This document shows, piece by piece, positions 6,499 to 8,871 of a DNA stretch of 8,871 nucleotides (position 1 is the first letter of the stretch; each line of letters begins with the position of its first letter). The stretch covers positions 1 to 8,871 of the forward strand of contig FR901909.1 of NCBI GenBank assembly GCA_000438255.1, in the 5' to 3' direction. This DNA is from Clostridium sp. CAG:389. GTDB taxonomy: Bacteria > Bacillota > Clostridia > TANB77 > CAG-508. Under the pieces are notes generated by a model. That model saw nothing but the letters and a program-made list of their open reading frames with translations. It did not search any database and was not told where the DNA came from. The position numbers were made by a program, and so were the translations under genes.

Positions 6499-7587
6499 AT
6501 GAGTAAAAAAAGTGTAAGAATTTTGATAGCAATACTAGTTATTTTGATATTAGTAGCGGGTGGAATTTTAGCATATAAAATAACGAGAGATAAGAAAAAC
6601 GCAACACAAGAAGTTTCAGATGATCAAACTGAGGATAATGTATTAACAGCAGAAGTAAAAAAGAAAGAAGTTCAGATATTTAAAGGAAATGATAGATCAA
6701 TAGCAGTAATGATTGATAATCATAATCAAGCATGGCCACAAGCTGGATTAAATAAAGCATATTTAGTTTATGAGGCAATTGTTGAAGGTGGAGAAACCCG
6801 TTTAATGGCATTATTTAAAGGTGTTACAGTTGATAAAATTGGACCTGTTAGAAGTTCAAGACATTATTTCTTAGATTATGTTATGGAAAATGATGCTATA
6901 TATGCACATTATGGATGGAGTCCATTGGCTGAAAGTGATATAAAACAATATAATATTAATAATATAAATGGAATAACAGAAAGTACATCAACATTTTGGA
7001 GAGTTAAGGACAAATCAGCTCCACATAATGCTGTTACAAGTACAGATGCTTTGTTAAAAGCAGCAAAATCAAAAGGATATAAAACAACATCAACAAAGAA
7101 AAGTGTTTTAAAGTATGTTACAGATGATGTTAATTTAGATGATGGACAAGGTGCATTAAGTGTTACAATACCACATTCATCACTTCAAACTGTAAAATAT
7201 GTTTATGATGAACAAAATCAAGTTTATAAAAGATATGCGAGAAATAAAGCACAAACAGATTGGGATACAGGAAATAGTATAACAACTAAAAATATTATAA
7301 TTACAATGTGTGATAACTATACTTTGGAAGATAGCGAGAATAAAGGTAGACAAGGCCTTAAAAATATTGGAACATTTAATGGTTATTATATAACTAATGG
7401 AAAGGCTATAAAAATAAAATGTATTAAAGAGTCTAGAAATGCTCAAACAAAATATCAAGATTTGCAAGGTAATGAGATAAAGGTTAATGATGGAAATACG
7501 TGGATTAATATTTGTCCAACAAATGCAAAAATTGTTATTGAGGGACCAGCTACTGAAACAGGTGTAGATACTACAAATAATGTTTAA
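6499..7587 (+). CDS. DUF3048 domain protein (YerB-like), membrane anchored
   Basis: The product has 362 residues. An N-terminal hydrophobic helix (about 7-27) with Lys and Arg on both sides suggests a signal anchor with the rest outside the cell. B. subtilis YerB is a lipoprotein, but no lipobox Cys follows this helix. A short acidic linker (about 31-60) leads to the DUF3048 N-terminal domain: IAVMIDNHNQAWPQAGL (68-84), EGGETRLMALF (96-106), KIGPVRSSRHYFLDY (113-127), AHYGWSP (136-142) and SAPHNAV (173-179). The C-terminal DUF3048 domain covers about 235-350. The family's biochemical role is not established. AAAGGAG (6485-6491) immediately follows the ybeY stop, so it is probably the last gene of the yqfC operon. 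A hairpin follows its stop codon. Confidence 0.9.
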   Translation: MSKKSVRILIAILVILILVAGGILAYKITRDKKNATQEVSDDQTEDNVLTAEVKKKEVQIFKGNDRSIAVMIDNHNQAWPQAGLNKAYLVYEAIVEGGETRLMALFKGVTVDKIGPVRSSRHYFLDYVMENDAIYAHYGWSPLAESDIKQYNINNINGITESTSTFWRVKDKSAPHNAVTSTDALLKAAKSKGYKTTSTKKSVLKYVTDDVNLDDGQGALSVTIPHSSLQTVKYVYDEQNQVYKRYARNKAQTDWDTGNSITTKNIIITMCDNYTLEDSENKGRQGLKNIGTFNGYYITNGKAIKIKCIKESRNAQTKYQDLQGNEIKVNDGNTWINICPTNAKIVIEGPATETGVDTTNNV

Positions 7588-7596
7588 AAACTATAT

Positions 7597-7628
7597 GGCA
7601 TAATAAAATTTTAAAGTTTTATTATGCC
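7597..7628. terminator. Perfect 12-bp hairpin after the DUF3048 gene, weak terminator
   Basis: GGCATAATAAAA (7597-7608) and TTTTATTATGCC (7617-7628) pair perfectly around an eight-base loop. It starts ten bases after the stop codon, the usual place for a terminator. The plus-strand tract after it (TTGGTGTTTATATT) is only moderately T-rich, so termination may be partial and some transcription may continue into the ylbF-family gene. Confidence 0.5.
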
Positions 7629-7652
7629 TTGGTGTTTATATTAACACTGACG

Positions 7653-7659
7653 AAAGGAG
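7653..7659 (+). promoter_or_regulatory. Ribosome binding site that fixes the ylbF-family start at 7668
   Basis: AAAGGAG lies eight bases before the ATG at 7668. The in-frame TTG at 7629 overlaps the end of the upstream hairpin and has no ribosome binding site. Confidence 0.85.
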
Positions 7660-7667
7660 TAATAAAG

Positions 7668-8003
7668 ATGAATATATATGATACAGCAAACAGATTAGCA
7701 CAAGAATTAAAACAATCAGAAGAATATGTAAATTATAAGATGGCAAAAGAATCTTTGAGTTTAAATCCAGATTTGAAGAAAAAAATAGAAGAATTTGAGG
7801 CTGCTAGATATGATGCACAAGTTACTGTGATGCAAACTGGTAAAAATGATGAAGAAAAGACTAAAAAAATGCAAGAATTATATATGAAATTGTATGAGGA
7901 TTCTGATGCTGTTAAATTTTTTGAGGCTGAGACTAAGTTTAATATTGTTTTGGCTGATGTTAATAAAATAATTGGTGATGCAGTTATGGATGTTTTGAAA
8001 TAA
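7668..8003 (+). CDS. YlbF family protein
   Basis: The product has 111 residues and is all-helical. The family pattern is clear: IYDTANRLAQELKQSEEYVNYKMAKESLSLNPDLKKKIEEF (3-43), a central DAQVTVMQTGKN (49-60) and the C-terminal FFEAETKFNIVLADVNKIIGDAV (84-106). In B. subtilis, YlbF forms a complex with YmcA and YaaT that directs RNase Y in mRNA maturation and affects competence and sporulation. YheA is a close paralogue of unknown role, and this protein could equally be of the YheA type. No YmcA or YaaT partner is in the window. The N-terminal half uses mostly A-ending codons and the C-terminal half T-ending ones (Ala changes from GCA to GCT). It is separated from the DUF3048 gene by a hairpin. 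No promoter of its own stands out. Confidence 0.88.
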   Translation: MNIYDTANRLAQELKQSEEYVNYKMAKESLSLNPDLKKKIEEFEAARYDAQVTVMQTGKNDEEKTKKMQELYMKLYEDSDAVKFFEAETKFNIVLADVNKIIGDAVMDVLK

Positions 8004-8065
8004 TTTAATGATTTAAATAATTGGATTTTATAGTAACATTATTAGTAAAAGAAAAGGAGTAAGTT

Positions 8066-8758
8066 ATGGAATTTATAGTTTTACTAATAATTATGATATT
8101 AATATATATAGTTTTAAGATTTATGTTTGATGTGAATATAAATGAATTAAAACAGATAGGTGAAGATAAAGAATTAGATGAATTAACGCAAAAATATCCT
8201 GAGAACATTGAAATGTGTAAATGGTATTTAAAAAAATTAAATAATAAAAATGTTAAGATTGAAGAAGATCAAAATTCAAATGCTACATTGTATTTGGTAA
8301 CAAGTAATAAAATATTTATTGCAAATTTGAAAAATAGTTATACAAGAATTCAGACAATAGCACATGAATGTTTACATTCAATTCAAAGTAAGAAATTATT
8401 ATGGTTTAATTTTGTGTTTTCAAATGTTTATTTGATTTATTTTGCGGTTGCTTGTGTGTTAGCAATTTTTAAAATATTGCCATGTAAGATATTGTTTTTG
8501 TCAATTTTAATGTTATTGGGTTTTGTGTATTATGCTGTAAGAACATATTTGGAAAATGATGCTATGATTAAGGCTAGATTTTTGGCAAAAGAGTATATGC
8601 AAGAAATGAAAATTTCTGATCAAAAAGAAATTGATAGAATTGTTGATAAATATGATGAGTTGAATAATGCAGGAATAAGGATTACAAATTTTAAATTTTT
8701 GAGTAATGTGTTGATTAAAAATATAATTTTGGCATTGATTTTTGTTACAGTTCAATGA
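8066..8758 (+). CDS. Membrane protein with HExxH motif, putative zinc metallopeptidase (YugP-like)
   Basis: The product has 230 residues. An N-terminal membrane helix (about 3-20) is followed by a soluble charged segment (22-98). HECLHSIQ (100-107) then gives the zinc-protease motif HExxH, with His100, Glu101 and His104. Two more membrane helices follow (about 112-135 and 138-158), then YLENDAMIKARFLA (161-174), in which Glu163 is a good candidate third zinc ligand. A last hydrophobic helix lies at about 211-229. This order matches the YugP family (Zn_peptidase_2), whose HEVGHAIQ and EFDASRRAL motifs resemble HECLHSIQ and ENDAMIKARFLA. It lacks the LTDHYDP-like stretch expected before the HExxH in YugP, so it is a divergent member or a separate family. 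The substrate is unknown. AAAGGAG (8053-8059) precedes the ATG. The stop is TGA, 16 bases before the terminal palindrome. Confidence 0.7.
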   Translation: MEFIVLLIIMILIYIVLRFMFDVNINELKQIGEDKELDELTQKYPENIEMCKWYLKKLNNKNVKIEEDQNSNATLYLVTSNKIFIANLKNSYTRIQTIAHECLHSIQSKKLLWFNFVFSNVYLIYFAVACVLAIFKILPCKILFLSILMLLGFVYYAVRTYLENDAMIKARFLAKEYMQEMKISDQKEIDRIVDKYDELNNAGIRITNFKFLSNVLIKNIILALIFVTVQ

Positions 8759-8774
8759 AAAAAAGAAAAAGTTG

Positions 8775-8871
8775 CTCCAAGTGGTAATATATCAATATTT
8801 TTAGTCAAAAACATATCTGGGGTCTACCATTGGGTCTTTGACTTTAAATATTGATATATTACCACTTGGAG
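8775..8871. repeat. 97-base palindromic structure with perfect 26-bp arms at the window end
   Basis: Left arm 8775-8800 and right arm 8846-8871 are exact reverse complements. After a two-base mismatch an inner stem pairs AGTCAAA (8803-8809) with TTTGACT (8837-8843), leaving a 27-base loop that contains GGGTCT twice (8820-8825 and 8832-8837). The window stops at the last paired base, so the arms may be longer. The flank before the left arm (8759-8770, A-rich) would be a U tract for minus-strand transcription, so a large bidirectional terminator is possible. A MITE-like repeat with 26-bp terminal inverted repeats, or an assembly end at a repeat, are the alternatives. No open reading frame of note lies inside. 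Confidence 0.85.

Noticed and set aside
7632..7647. Inverted repeat GTGTT-N6-AACAC with TATATT (7637-7642) as an operator and -10 for the ylbF-family gene
   Set aside because: The arms are only five bases and no -35 lies at a suitable distance, so chance is the simpler explanation.
8775..8871. Integron attC site or CRISPR repeat
   Set aside because: The core GTTRRRY/RYYYAAC motifs of attC are absent, the arms are perfect rather than bulged, and there is no array of spaced repeats.

Overview
The window is very A+T-rich DNA, well under 30% G+C by eye, with strong AAAGGAG-type ribosome binding sites and a typical Bacillota gene set. A DUF4364 protein and the paired sporulation genes yqfC and yqfD point to a spore-forming (or formerly spore-forming) member of the class Clostridia. 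A gut or anaerobic metagenome lineage is plausible, but the species cannot be named from the sequence. There is no CRISPR array, rRNA, tRNA, phage gene or transposase in the window.

Layout. Bases 1-150 hold a branched hairpin followed by eight T residues (probably the terminator of a transcript that starts outside the window) and an extended -10 promoter. This promoter serves a U32-family protein of the TrhP type, a tRNA U34 hydroxylation enzyme (171-1400, +). It converges on a DUF4364 winged-helix-like protein (1449-1994, -), and the two genes share a bidirectional terminator. A divergent promoter region (1995-2191) separates DUF4364 from L-lactate dehydrogenase (2192-3148, +), which ends in a strong 16-bp terminator hairpin.

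Next comes a probable operon: yqfC (3271-3555), yqfD (3559-4743), an unrecognised 406-residue protein (4788-6008), ybeY (6008-6484) and a membrane-anchored DUF3048 protein (6499-7587). The gaps are 3, 44, -1 and 14 bases. A sigma-E-like promoter lies before yqfC. In Bacillus subtilis the yqfC-yqfD-phoH-yqfF-ybeY order is well known. Here the phoH/yqfF slot holds the unrecognised gene, which has no P-loop and touches the ybeY start codon. This is the most interesting coding observation.

The last part holds a YlbF-family protein (7668-8003) and a small multi-pass membrane protein with an HExxH zinc-protease motif (8066-8758). The window ends in a 97-base palindromic structure with perfect 26-bp arms (8775-8871), cut off exactly at the end of the right arm. 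It may be a MITE-like repeat, an oversized terminator or an assembly break at a repeat.

Functionally the window mixes RNA maturation and modification (TrhP, YbeY, possibly YlbF), fermentation (Ldh) and sporulation (YqfC/YqfD). No new defence or mobile system was convincingly found. Several genes show a drift from A-ending to T-ending codons along their length, sharpest in ldh.
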